Of a stretch of DNA of 64,000 nt, positions 7,560-16,131 are shown one piece after another. A model generated the notes under the pieces. The model had not been told where the DNA came from. It ran no database searches and saw only the letters and a program-made list of their open reading frames with translations. The stretch is from Calothrix sp. PCC 7716. GTDB taxonomy: Bacteria > Cyanobacteriota > Cyanobacteriia > Cyanobacteriales > Nostocaceae. The stretch lies in the NCBI RefSeq assembly GCF_019977735.1, contig NZ_AP025018.1:6824580-6888579 (forward strand), written 5' to 3'. A program made the translations under genes and the position numbers. How positions within the stretch are numbered: the first letter of the stretch is position 1; each line of letters begins with the position of its first letter.

Positions 7560-10088
7560 ATGAATAAAAACCAGGGTTTAGTACACTCGCTTCTACTGGG
7601 CGCCTTTCTCTCGCTTGGTAGTACTTCGGTTCATGCACAACTTACACCTGATAATACCTTGGCGACAGAAGCTTCTAAACTTACACCGAATGTACTAATT
7701 AATGGCGCCAGTGCTGATTTAATTAATGGCGGCGCCTTACGTGGTAGTAATCTATTTCATAGTTTTAGTGAGTTTAATATCAAAGACGGGCAAGGAGTGT
7801 ATTTTGCCAATCCGTCTGGAGTAGTAAATATATTGACGCGCGTTACAGGTAGTAATGCGTCGAATATCTTGGGGACGTTGGGTGTTGATGGCGCCGCAAA
7901 CCTATTTTTGATTAACCCCAATGGTATTTTATTTGGTCAAAATGCGCGCCTTGATATAGGAGGTTCGTTTGTTGGGACAACTGCTAATGGTGTGCAGTTT
8001 GGTAATCAGGGAAATTTTAGTGCGACTAACCCGGAGGCGCCGGGACTGTTAACTGTTAATCCTTCTGCATTGTTTTTTAATCAGATTAATCCAAATGCTA
8101 CGATTCAAAGTAACTCTATTGCACCCTCCGGAATAAATCCTTTAGGAAATGCTCGTGCAAACGGTTTGCGAGTACCTGATGGGAAAAGTTTGCTATTAGT
8201 AGGTGGTGATGTCAACATTGATGGTGATAATTTACCTAACCTTAGCGGGTTACTTGCTTTTGGTGGACGAGTAGAGCTAGGAGGTCTTTCAGCACCTGGA
8301 ACAGTTGGACTTGAGACAAATGACAATATATGGAGTTTAGTTTTTCCAGAAACAGTAGAACGAGGTTCGGTATCTCTAAGCAACAAAGCGATAATAAACG
8401 TATTTTCTCAAGCGGGTGGTGATATCGTAATTAACGCTCGAAATATAGATATTTCCAGCGCAAGCACTCTTTCTACTGGAATCCTTTCGGGAAGGGAGAC
8501 AATTAATAGTCAAGCAGGAGGCATTACTATCAATGCAACCGAACAAATTAGATTGGATGGATATGAAACCTATATTTTCAACTTAGTTGCTCCTAATGCT
8601 ACTGGTAATAGTGGTGATATTCGTATTACCACAGGGTCATTATCAGTTACCAATGGTTCGACTATCAGTACTTCTGTTTTGGGACAAGGTTCGGCGGGAA
8701 ATATAATAATTGATGCTCGTGAAAATGTTTTATTTGATGGAATTGCAATAAGTGAAGATGGCGCCTCGATTAGTGGAGTAGTTAGTAGTGTACTTCCGGG
8801 TGGTGTAGGAAAAGGTGGTGACATTCACATTAAAACAGGATCGCTCTCAGTTAAAGAAGGCGCTTTACTGCTAGCCAGCACTTATGGGCAAGGCAGAGCA
8901 GGGGATATCACTATTTCCGCACGCGACCGCGTTATATTCAAAGGCGCCAGTCAGATTGACCGTAGTCTTGCTGGCAGCGCTGTGCAGGCTGGCGCGACAG
9001 GAGAAGGAGGAAATATCCGCATAGACACTGGCTATGCCGAAGTAATTGATGGCGCCGTATTATACGCTAATACCTTTGGTTCGGGTTCGGCTGGGAATAT
9101 TCAGATTGCTGCAAGCAATTCGGTTGACATTACTGGAACTTCACCACAATTTGGAAACTCCAGTGGATTGTTTACAAACACTGCTGCAAACGCAAAAGGA
9201 GGAGACATCACAATTAATACCAATGCCCTACGCTTAAGTAATGGAGGTGTAATTGATGCTCGAACTTCGGCTGATGGCAATAGTGGCAATATTACAGTTA
9301 ATAGCAATACTGTTGACATAAATCGAGGAGGGCAATTTCTCGCAATTACCCAAGGCAAAGGGCAAGCAGGCAACATCACTGTTAATGCTGCAACAAGAGT
9401 TAAAATTGATGGCACTGACCCAACCTACAGCGAGCGCCTTTCATCATTTGGTGATCAGGTTTCTCCTATCTCTGCTAACAGTGGCATTTTTGTTCTGTCT
9501 CAAAACTCTGGTGGTGCGGGTGATATTACAGTCAACACACAACAACTTATTCTTGCTAATCAAGGTATTTTAAGTGCCGAATCGAACACTGTTGACGGCG
9601 GGAATATCAATTTGAATTTAAATAATTTTCTACTGTTACGCCGGAACAGCAAAATCTCTGCGACTGCAGGTATAGCCCAACAAAATGGTGATGGTGGTAA
9701 TATCACGATTAATACACCCTTCATCGTTGCCGTTCCCTCAGAGAACAGTGATATTACAGCAAACGCATTTACTGGTAGAGGTGGTAACGTAAATATCCGC
9801 GCGCAAGGTATTTTCGGCATAGAACCGCGCGCAATCGAATCTTCACTCTTCAGCGATATCACAGCAAGCTCTGAACGTGGTGTTCAAGGAGAAGTTTCTA
9901 TTACAGAACCAGATGTTAAACCTGCACAGGGACTAATTGAATTACCAGAAGAAGTAGTTGATGCTACTCGTCGAGTTGCTCAAATATGTCCAAGAGAACC
10001 CGGCGCCAAACAAGAGCGGAGAATTTACCATCACAGGACGGGGTTCTTTACCACCCAGCCCCCTCGAAGCTTTACCTGGTACAACTAG
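7560..10088 (+). CDS. Filamentous haemagglutinin-like two-partner secretion exoprotein (frameshifted near 3' end)
   Basis: Signal peptide (residues ~1-26, ending SVHA-Q), then the TPS/haemagglutination domain with NPNGILFGQNARLD, which guides export through an outer-membrane TpsB pore; no TpsB gene is in the window. The rest is a predicted beta-helix of repeated NI.I.A and G.ITINT units. The last ~25 codons run in a wrong frame: the intact paralogue at 40303 continues GEFTITGRGSLPPSP, whereas here one extra base near 10014-10024 shifts the reading, and that sequence is found one frame over as far as 10281. The product still has the export domain but a foreign tail. The group II intron ends 45 bases upstream. 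Confidence 0.85.
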   Translation: MNKNQGLVHSLLLGAFLSLGSTSVHAQLTPDNTLATEASKLTPNVLINGASADLINGGALRGSNLFHSFSEFNIKDGQGVYFANPSGVVNILTRVTGSNASNILGTLGVDGAANLFLINPNGILFGQNARLDIGGSFVGTTANGVQFGNQGNFSATNPEAPGLLTVNPSALFFNQINPNATIQSNSIAPSGINPLGNARANGLRVPDGKSLLLVGGDVNIDGDNLPNLSGLLAFGGRVELGGLSAPGTVGLETNDNIWSLVFPETVERGSVSLSNKAIINVFSQAGGDIVINARNIDISSASTLSTGILSGRETINSQAGGITINATEQIRLDGYETYIFNLVAPNATGNSGDIRITTGSLSVTNGSTISTSVLGQGSAGNIIIDARENVLFDGIAISEDGASISGVVSSVLPGGVGKGGDIHIKTGSLSVKEGALLLASTYGQGRAGDITISARDRVIFKGASQIDRSLAGSAVQAGATGEGGNIRIDTGYAEVIDGAVLYANTFGSGSAGNIQIAASNSVDITGTSPQFGNSSGLFTNTAANAKGGDITINTNALRLSNGGVIDARTSADGNSGNITVNSNTVDINRGGQFLAITQGKGQAGNITVNAATRVKIDGTDPTYSERLSSFGDQVSPISANSGIFVLSQNSGGAGDITVNTQQLILANQGILSAESNTVDGGNINLNLNNFLLLRRNSKISATAGIAQQNGDGGNITINTPFIVAVPSENSDITANAFTGRGGNVNIRAQGIFGIEPRAIESSLFSDITASSERGVQGEVSITEPDVKPAQGLIELPEEVVDATRRVAQICPREPGAKQERRIYHHRTGFFTTQPPRSFTWYN

Positions 10089-10281
10089 TAATACAAAGCT
10101 AGCAACTTTAGATAGTAACAATACCAATGTATCAAATACACTTCCTAATAAAGTGCAAAACGCAATAGTTGAAGCACAAGGTTGGGTTAAAAATTCAGAT
10201 GGCAGTATGGAACTTGTGGCAACGGCGCCAAATATTACACCAAATTCACCTGTTGTAGCATCTGTATGTCCAAACAGTTAA
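10014..10281 (+). pseudogene. Out-of-frame 3' end of the haemagglutinin gene
   Basis: Read one frame over from the gene at 7560 this encodes GEFTITGRGSLPPSPLEALP ... VEAQGWVKNSDGSMELVATA and ends at a stop at 10279-10281, collinear with the C terminus of the intact paralogue (40303-43269). The paralogue has 18 bases where this copy has 19 between the GGCGCC site and GAATTT, so a +1 insertion explains the shift. The remnant at 11159 has the same extra base. Confidence 0.8.
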
Positions 10282-10456
10282 TTTTGAAAAGGCGCCTTTC
10301 TACCGGATAAAATTTAGCAACGAACGATAAATCAGCTATTTCAGGATTTATTGGCGCCTTCACCTCTTGCACATTTTGAGTGTGTTTAATATCTTTTTTT
10401 GGAACAATCTCATCTTTTGTTCGTCATTATTATATATTTATTAAATATAAGGTGAA

Positions 10457-11140
10457 ATGAAAATAATTTATACCAATATTTATAGTTTATATATTTACAC
10501 TGCTGCATTAACTATATTGATGTTAGTAGCCTCTTGCAAACAGGAACGCCCGACAATCGAGAAATTAACTAATGACAAAATTACAAATGCAGTTATTTCA
10601 TCTGTTAAAATTAATCCGACAATAACTGAAAAATTAATTCAGAGTGGATTATTGCAGATAAAATATACACGTTCTTATGACCCGGCGTATGTAAAAATCA
10701 AGTATCCTGGTGGAGATGTGCCCATAGAAACAGGAGTGTGTACCGATGTTGTTATTAGAGCTTTTCGCAAGGTTGGTGTTGATTTACAAAAAGAAGTTCA
10801 TGAAGATATGAAGCGCAATTTTCACCTTTATCCAAAAAATTGGGGACTGCAAAAACCAGATACAAATATTGACCACCGACGTGTACCTAATTTGATGGTT
10901 TATCTCCAACGTCAGGGCAAAGCGGTTTCAGTCACAAATAATAAAGAAAAATTTTTGCCTGGTGATATAGTTACTTGGGACTTAGGCTTTGGACAACAAC
11001 ATATTGGTATTGTTAGTTATAATTTATCTACAAACACTAAAAATCCTCTAATAATTCATAACATTGGTTCGGGAACGAAAGAAGAAGATATATTATTTAA
11101 TTGGAAAATTATTGGTCAATATCGCTATTTTAATTCATAA
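10457..11140 (+). CDS. DUF1287-family lipoprotein
   Basis: Begins with a membrane segment and lipobox (VASC, residues ~24-27), so it is probably lipid-anchored on the periplasmic side. The core matches DUF1287 proteins: YPGGDVPIETGVCTDVVIRA near 90, HEDM, NWGLQKPDTNIDHRRVPNL, then PGDIVTWDL and QQHIGIV. The conserved Cys (GVCTD) and late His (HIGIV) are the layout of NlpC/P60-like cysteine peptidase folds, so cell-wall peptide hydrolysis is a reasonable inference. It is inserted between the haemagglutinin gene and the remains of a second copy, suggesting an insertion or replacement event. Confidence 0.8.
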   Translation: MKIIYTNIYSLYIYTAALTILMLVASCKQERPTIEKLTNDKITNAVISSVKINPTITEKLIQSGLLQIKYTRSYDPAYVKIKYPGGDVPIETGVCTDVVIRAFRKVGVDLQKEVHEDMKRNFHLYPKNWGLQKPDTNIDHRRVPNLMVYLQRQGKAVSVTNNKEKFLPGDIVTWDLGFGQQHIGIVSYNLSTNTKNPLIIHNIGSGTKEEDILFNWKIIGQYRYFNS

Positions 11141-11158
11141 AACTCTCGAAAACCCCAA

Positions 11159-11734
11159 ATCTCTACCAACGCAGGTACTGAACAAAAAGATGGTGATAGA
11201 GGTAACATTGATATTGATTCCCGTTTTATTGTCGCAGTCCCCACAGAAAATAGCGATATTACAGCCAATGCTTTTACAGGTGGAGGTAAAAATGTTTTTA
11301 TTTGCACGCAGAGTATCTTCGGTATTGAACCGCGCGCAATTGAATCTTTATAACTAGCGATATTACAGCAAGCTCTGAAAACGGCGTTCAAGGACAAATA
11401 TCGATTAGTGACCCAGATGTTCAACCAGCACAAGGGTTAATTGAACTACCGTCGATAAGTTGTTGATGCAACGCGCGCGAGTTGCTCAAAGAAAGTCCAA
11501 AACAACCCGGCGCCAAACAAGAGCGGAGAATTTACCATCACCGGACGCGGTTCTTTACCCCCCAGCCCACTCGAACCATTATCAGGCGCCACTAACACAA
11601 CCAAGCTAGCCACTTTAGACAACAATACCAATGTATCAAACATAGCCCCCAACAAAGTGCAAAACGCAGTAATTAAGGCACAAGTCCTCGTTAAGAATCA
11701 AGATGGGAGTGAGCGAGCTTGTAGCAATGGCGCC
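11159..11734 (+). pseudogene. Remnant of a second haemagglutinin gene (C-terminal part)
   Basis: Translation gives VAVPTENSDITANAFTGGGK, IFGIEPRAIES and GEFTITGRGSLPPSPLEPL in changing frames, collinear with the last ~190 codons of the gene at 7560. It has an early stop (at the position of SLFSDI) and several shifts. It shares the +1 insertion after the GGCGCC site with the upstream copy. Its 5' two-thirds are missing, replaced by the DUF1287 gene. It ends exactly at GGCGCC (11729-11734), where an unrelated gene end begins. Confidence 0.85.
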
Positions 11735-11886
11735 AGTTGAGTTTTTAGAACAACATGCCAATTCCACATCTTGGGAGCGAACGATATGCTGTTGCTCAAA
11801 ACCCAAACACACCGCAACATGTCCGTGCAAAGCTCGATACGGATGTTAACCGCATTGTTAGAGCAGCTGCACGCGGGCAAATGTAG
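11729..11886 (+). pseudogene. Remnant of an LRV protein gene (C terminus)
   Basis: Reads APVEFLEQHANS, then after a one-base shift ERYAVAQNPNTP and VNRIVRAAARGQM-stop, homologous to the end of the gene at 1-1889 (APVEFLEKHANS ... ERYAVAQNNSTP ... ANRIVRAAACG). The preceding DNA is haemagglutinin sequence, so two unrelated gene ends are joined at one GGCGCC. Confidence 0.85.
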
Positions 11887-11964
11887 GCGCCACTTGTTGC
11901 ACTCAAATTAAAAATTCAAGGCTCTGTAAACTAGAAACCAGCACCGCCGTGGCTTAGGGGTGGT

Positions 11965-12440
11965 TTATAACTTGCCAGGATTATCATCAAGTGCCAGTAA
12001 AAAATTAATTAGGTCTGTTTGCTGTTGTGGACTAAACCCTGTTTGAGTATCTACATAGAAATTATGACCTGTGCCATCTAGGTTACTCCGCTCTGAACTT
12101 AAAGCTGGGTTCAATTTATTAGCTGCGACAACAAGTGAGCGAAGTTTCTGATCTAGCAACGCGCGTAAACTGCTAGCTTTCTTCAGCAGGTAAACCTTGG
12201 CTATTCGTACCAGTTAATCCTAAACCAGTAGGGTCAACAACTTCAAATCTGCCATCCCAAGAAGGTTTTAAACTACCATTCCGTACTGCTACACCTCCAT
12301 CGTGTAAATATGGTGCGCTGAAATACAAACCTCTTAACGTCGTTGTTTTGTAACCACCATTCGGTAATATACCATTGGGTAATGTCGTTGGATTAACAGA
12401 AATACCCTCTGTTGGTAATTTATTATTTAATAACAATTGT
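11965..12440 (-). pseudogene. Remnant of a di-haem cytochrome c peroxidase-like protein (C terminus)
   Basis: The reverse strand encodes GGYKTTTLRGLYFSAPYLHD-GGV..., then in another frame FSPQQQTDLINFLLALDDNP. Both pieces match the C-terminal part of c-type cytochrome / MauG-like electron-transport proteins, where APYLHDGG is a family hallmark. A single extra base near 12170 (duplicated AGC context) separates the frames. The CXXCH haem sites and the whole N-terminal half are absent, so this is a dead fragment. A GGCGCC lies near 12458 at the upstream limit of recognisable homology. Confidence 0.75.
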
Positions 12441-12551
12441 ATTAACAAAAGAAAGTGGCGCCACCTTTTAAGAAATTTGACATGCGAAAAAGAACTACAT
12501 GTTTCAGTAGTTAATCTTGAGCAACGATTATATCGGCGCCTAAACATTCAA

Positions 12552-13148
12552 TTATTCTTTCGTTGCTTGTAAAAACTTATTAATAAACCAGCCTTTAATT
12601 GTACTGACAACAGGAAAAACAAGTAATAATGGAGGAAACATAGTACCAAAAAACAGAACAGCAAAACCTGTAACCCATGAGAGAACACCTATAAATAACC
12701 AGAGCAAATTTAATTCAACTTCATTCGATTTAAAATTAGGCTTATAACGGTTTCGGATAAGCAATAATTGAGCAAAAGCTAATATAAATCCACCAGAAAC
12801 TGCCAAGCTGGGTAAAGTATATAATAAAATGATTGCTCCCTGTCCTCCAGTATTTATATCCATTACTTTTACAACTATAAAGTCATGTAAGAACATAACT
12901 AAAATGCCAACTATACTTGTTGTAAAAAACCATCTAGAAGCAAATTTTTTATTTTTGAATTTCCCATCTAGCGCTGTTGCTTGTAAATTTGCTAATAAAA
13001 TCCAATAAACGAAATATATTATAATTGACCGAAGTATATTATGATTAGCGGGCAGCCAGCTAACTGAGTAAAATCTAAGCACACCTGCAATGGCGCCTGT
13101 ACATAAAGTACTCATCAACCCCCAAAAAATAACAAATCTATTTATCAC
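12552..13148 (-). CDS. Multi-pass membrane protein, unknown function, 198 aa
   Basis: About five hydrophobic segments: residues ~4-25, 38-55, 73-93, 102-125, and 148-185 (LLWLFIGVLSWVTGFAVLFF; PPLLLVFPVVSTI). Short basic loops (DGKFKNKKFASR; RNRYKPNFKSNE) suggest cytoplasmic sides. No catalytic motif seen and family not recognised. No operon partner is apparent: it lies between the cytochrome-like remnant and a fragment-bearing intergenic region. Confidence 0.65.
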   Translation of the reverse strand: MINRFVIFWGLMSTLCTGAIAGVLRFYSVSWLPANHNILRSIIIYFVYWILLANLQATALDGKFKNKKFASRWFFTTSIVGILVMFLHDFIVVKVMDINTGGQGAIILLYTLPSLAVSGGFILAFAQLLLIRNRYKPNFKSNEVELNLLWLFIGVLSWVTGFAVLFFGTMFPPLLLVFPVVSTIKGWFINKFLQATKE

Positions 13149-13613
13149 TGCTTGAAATTTCCTCTCGTGCGTTCTATATCAATAAACAACGGCGCCTCAC
13201 AATATTTCTGATTATTCAAACAAAATATACAAAGATTTAACTATGTAATCATACTTAAAGTACGGTTTACGCTCTCATACCGAACCTTTTATCAACAGGC
13301 GCCAACAATAAAATTACGACTTAACCTTTATCACAACTTCGGCGCCTAGTATCTCCGCCAACTTCTTCACAGTATCAAACCGCGCGTTTTCAAAGGGGTT
13401 CTGCACCCAAAGGTTTTCAAACCATAATTAAAGGTGGTAGAGTGGGTATCTCCAGTATGAAAAATGTAAAGTTTATTTATCGTGCCGATGGTTATGATTA
13501 TAAATTTAGATAGCACTGATTTATCACGTATTACCAATTGATAATTAATAACTATTGGCGCCCATAGAAGAGTGTAAAATAAATTCAGTAGTAATTGTCA
13601 GTATATAAGTTTT
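13149..13613. other. Non-coding region with gene fragments
   Basis: Holds a reverse-strand XRE antitoxin end (13314-13406) abutting a forward fragment (about 13399-13513) that reads KGGRVGISSMKNVKFIYRAD then a stop, of unknown origin. GGCGCC occurs at about 13191, 13298, 13341 and 13557. The rest shows nothing clear. Confidence 0.5.
13314..13406 (-). pseudogene. C-terminal fragment of an XRE/HigA-type antitoxin
   Basis: A 30-codon open stretch reads FDTVKKLAEILGAEVVIKVK before its stop, the usual last helix and strand of one-domain XRE antitoxins. No HTH core and no toxin gene remain. The forward-strand fragment beside it starts within a few bases of where this one breaks off. Confidence 0.5.
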
Positions 13614-13859
13614 ATGTTTGAAACTAATTCAGAAGGGAAAACAAGACTTTACTTTACATGGGAGAATATATGTATTGGCTCATATAACGATGTGGTAAAA
13701 TATGAGCAGGAAACAAAACAGAGTTACTGGGCATCTGAATTTTTCCGAATCCCCGAAGATTACAATCCTATTGGTAAAAGTGTTCTTGAAATTCAAGCAG
13801 TTGACAGGAAAGTGTTTTTAGATAAAGTGATGAGTTCTGTGAAACCTTCTAGTAACTAA
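13614..13859 (+). CDS. Small hypothetical protein, 81 aa
   Basis: Soluble, rich in aromatic residues (RLYFTWENICIGSYNDVVKY; WASEFFRIPEDYNP). No known motif. It is followed at 16 bases by another small gene on the same strand, then by a winged-helix protein at 14092, so the three may form one transcript. No clear Shine-Dalgarno; the start is the only ATG near the frame opening. Confidence 0.5.
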   Translation: MFETNSEGKTRLYFTWENICIGSYNDVVKYEQETKQSYWASEFFRIPEDYNPIGKSVLEIQAVDRKVFLDKVMSSVKPSSN

Positions 13860-13875
13860 TTACAGGCGCCCAATT

Positions 13876-14070
13876 ATGAACAAAGCACTACATTCAATCG
13901 CAGTACAAGCCAAACGTTTACTACTAAGTGACGCTATAACAGACGCGACCCCAGAAGTAATGAATCTAGTATCGTTAGTAGAAAGATACGAGGAAGAGTA
14001 TGGAGAACTGGCGCCTGAGTTAAAACCCCAAGGAATCAAAGCGTGGTATGCTTCTTACAAAAAACGGTGA
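13876..14070 (+). CDS. Small helical hypothetical protein, 64 aa
   Basis: Predicted mostly helical, with an acidic centre (VERYEEEYGELAPELKP) and basic ends; no family recognised. It lies between two same-strand genes with short gaps (16 and 21 bases). GGCGCC occurs in the gap before it, inside it and in the gap after it. Confidence 0.5.
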   Translation: MNKALHSIAVQAKRLLLSDAITDATPEVMNLVSLVERYEEEYGELAPELKPQGIKAWYASYKKR

Positions 14071-14091
14071 TATATTAATCAAGTCGGCGCC

Positions 14092-14487
14092 GTGTCCCTT
14101 GTAATGCCTAATCTCAGTAATGCAAAAATACTAAAAGCTGTTGAACTCACGATTGATTTATTATGCGAGATTAAACAAATTGATGTAAATCAAGAAATTT
14201 TAGAACAGATAAAATCTACTGTATTAGCAGAACTCGGAGAAGTATCACCCTATGCACCAGCAAAGATTGATACAATTATTGAGTGCTTAGAAAAGCTTGG
14301 CGGTTCTGCATCCCGCGCGCAGATAGCAGCAGAGACGAACATCGACCCTAACGCCATTAGTTCGCTGTTAAGTAAATTAGTTAGGAGAGGTGCTATTGAG
14401 AAAAAATCATTGAAAAGAAATCCTTCATGGAAGAGGGGACATAAACCTGAATATATTTTCACTTTGGTAAAGCGTGAAAATAATTGA
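14092..14487 (+). CDS. Winged-helix DNA-binding protein, 131 aa
   Basis: The C-terminal half carries a winged HTH: KIDTIIECLEKLGGSASRAQ (first helices), IDPNAISSLLSKLVRRGAI (recognition helix) and a basic wing (KKSLKRNPSWKRGHKPEYIF). The first 50 residues are helical and may dimerise. The frame opens at GTG 14092; ATG 14104 is an equally plausible start. It resembles MarR- or phage-repressor-like wHTH proteins and is likely a local transcription factor. Confidence 0.6.
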   Translation: MSLVMPNLSNAKILKAVELTIDLLCEIKQIDVNQEILEQIKSTVLAELGEVSPYAPAKIDTIIECLEKLGGSASRAQIAAETNIDPNAISSLLSKLVRRGAIEKKSLKRNPSWKRGHKPEYIFTLVKRENN

Positions 14488-14493
14488 CAAGAT

Positions 14494-14907
14494 TTAGGAA
14501 ACAGGCGCCTTTTCCACAATTAACCTAACTTGTGAAACTTCATACTGACGACAGCTATTTAAATCAACTTTTAACCCTTTGATGGTACGTACTACAGTAC
14601 TATGCAAGGAATATACCGTTGGGTCAGGCGCCTTCCCATTTGATAACATATTGATTACTTCTATAGGGGATAAGCTCGCGTCGAGAGCTACTACAAAAGG
14701 TTTTAATACCATCCAATGCAACGCAGCGCTAGTTGACCAAGTTAAAGATTCTTGGTGTTCGTGGCATTCTTGATAATGCAGTTCAAAAAGATTTCTAGCT
14801 TCTTCATCCGTTGAGTATGTAAGTATTGCATTACCATTAGGCGTGAGACAAAGATAGGCGCCTTCTATTGTATCTAGAATAATAAAATAGTTTTGTTTAA
14901 CTTCCAT
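14494..14907 (-). CDS. Hypothetical protein, 137 aa
   Basis: Not recognised. The N terminus (NYFIILDTIEGAYLCLTPNG) looks like a beta-rich domain; the rest is mixed, with two Cys and several His but no metal-site pattern. The convergent stop lies 6 bases from the wHTH gene. The ATG at 14907 is the first in frame and no Shine-Dalgarno is obvious. It contains two GGCGCC sites in frame. Confidence 0.5.
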   Translation of the reverse strand: MEVKQNYFIILDTIEGAYLCLTPNGNAILTYSTDEEARNLFELHYQECHEHQESLTWSTSAALHWMVLKPFVVALDASLSPIEVINMLSNGKAPDPTVYSLHSTVVRTIKGLKVDLNSCRQYEVSQVRLIVEKAPVS

Positions 14908-14977
14908 ACATTAACGTTTAAAGATAACATTATATTTTATTGTACAATATCTATATGATAGTTATTTATTAATTTAT

Positions 14978-15463
14978 ATGAGCGATAACCTTACACGGTT
15001 GCTAAATAAACTTCAAGCACGAGTAGATTTAATTGATTCATTTCCTTTAAATCCCATGTATAAATATAAAAGCATGGAGAAACTGATTCTTGAAGTAGGT
15101 AAACCATACGTAACTACAGCTAAAAATTCTAAACTTAAAGGTACTCCTAAAAATTGTTACGAAAATTGTTTCAAAATTATCAATAAATACCAAGATTTAA
15201 CTTATTGTGAAGGTTACGCTACCGATGATGAGGTATCAGAAATATTTACCCACGCTTGGCTTATTAATGAAAAAGGGGAAGTTGTTGACCCTACTTGGAG
15301 AGAACCATCAAATCCAGCTTACTTCGGCGCCGCTTTTAACCGTGACTTTGTGATTGATTTTGTTACTAAATTTAATGAGTTTGGCGTTTTGGAGACAGAC
15401 TACCGACAGCGGCATAAATTCAAGATTGAAGGATTCCCGGAAGGCGCCCTACTCCATAAGTAA
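14978..15463 (+). CDS. Transglutaminase/cysteine-protease-fold-like protein, 161 aa
   Basis: Three segments fit a papain/transglutaminase-like triad: PKNCYENC (candidate nucleophile Cys, ~residue 58), THAWLINEKGEVVDPTW (His ~91 and Asp ~101, the usual H...D spacing), with YCEGYA between them. Similar small proteins occur in phages and mobile DNA. Whether it cleaves or cross-links anything is unknown. No signal peptide. It is followed at 20 bases by the gene at 15483 on the same strand. Confidence 0.6.
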   Translation: MSDNLTRLLNKLQARVDLIDSFPLNPMYKYKSMEKLILEVGKPYVTTAKNSKLKGTPKNCYENCFKIINKYQDLTYCEGYATDDEVSEIFTHAWLINEKGEVVDPTWREPSNPAYFGAAFNRDFVIDFVTKFNEFGVLETDYRQRHKFKIEGFPEGALLHK

Positions 15464-15482
15464 AAATCACAACAAGCACAAC

Positions 15483-15812
15483 ATGAAAAAAAAGAAACAA
15501 AAACAAGAAAACTTCTCGCATGAATACAATGATCCTCTCGTTTTTGAGCATAATGGCGAACTTACTACAGAGGCGTTGGAGCAACTCATATTATTGCATA
15601 AACAAGGCTATATAAAAGGCGGATACAGTTTGATTATTTACGGAGCAAATCAGTTTCGTCCTGCGGATACTTTTGCAGAAATTGAGAACTTTAAAGCCAA
15701 CTCTACCGCGCGCACTACTGGGCTACAACAGTTAAGCTGTACGTGTAAGCTGCGGGGCCTCCACTGTAACAATAAATATAGTAATCTCCAGAGTCGGGAA
15801 CTTTATAGTTAA
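15483..15812 (+). CDS. Hypothetical protein with rearranged C terminus
   Basis: The N terminus is very basic (MKKKKQKQENF); residues 15-75 look like an ordinary small soluble protein (TTEALEQLILLHKQGYIKGG). From about codon 76 the frame runs antisense through the end of the gene at 15715-16131, giving a low-quality tail (LSCTCKLRGLHCNNKY). The switch lies at a GCGCGC palindrome (about 15707-15713), so the original end was probably lost in a rearrangement. Protein identity is unknown. Confidence 0.45.
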   Translation: MKKKKQKQENFSHEYNDPLVFEHNGELTTEALEQLILLHKQGYIKGGYSLIIYGANQFRPADTFAEIENFKANSTARTTGLQQLSCTCKLRGLHCNNKYSNLQSRELYS

Positions 15813-16131
15813 AGTTATTGCGATCTGGCTCATCAGTTAGCACTTTCAGCTCCTTACCGCTTTTATCAAAGACAAAAACTGCTGCCCGCAGACCTGTGCT
15901 ATCAACATTAACTTCTAAATTCTGACCTTTTTGCAGATTTAATTTATAAACTATATCGCCTCCCCCTCTGATGACCACTCCAACCGTATAAGGTGAGAAT
16001 TTTACCCGTGAAGACGGGGTGTTGCGAAGAATGTCTTGAATTTTTAACGATTGAGCTTCTACGGGCGATGCAAACAGAGAACTAGCCAAGAACACGGCTG
16101 TAATCAGCTTTAAGCGAAAATATGAAAGCAT
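15715..16131 (-). CDS. Secreted PPC-like domain protein, 138 aa
   Basis: Signal peptide MLSYFRLKLITAVFLASS ... VEA-Q. The mature part resembles the bacterial pre-peptidase C-terminal (PPC) beta-sandwich: YKLNLQKGQNLEVNVDSTG, AAVFVFDKSGKEL, then DSGDYYIYCYSGG and YTYSLTV at the end, which is the family signature. Free-standing PPC-like proteins of this size are common in cyanobacteria; function unknown. Its 3' end overlaps the tail of the 15483 ORF by 98 bases. Confidence 0.75.
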   Translation of the reverse strand: MLSYFRLKLITAVFLASSLFASPVEAQSLKIQDILRNTPSSRVKFSPYTVGVVIRGGGDIVYKLNLQKGQNLEVNVDSTGLRAAVFVFDKSGKELKVLTDEPDRNNFNYKVPDSGDYYIYCYSGGPAAYTYSLTVVAQ

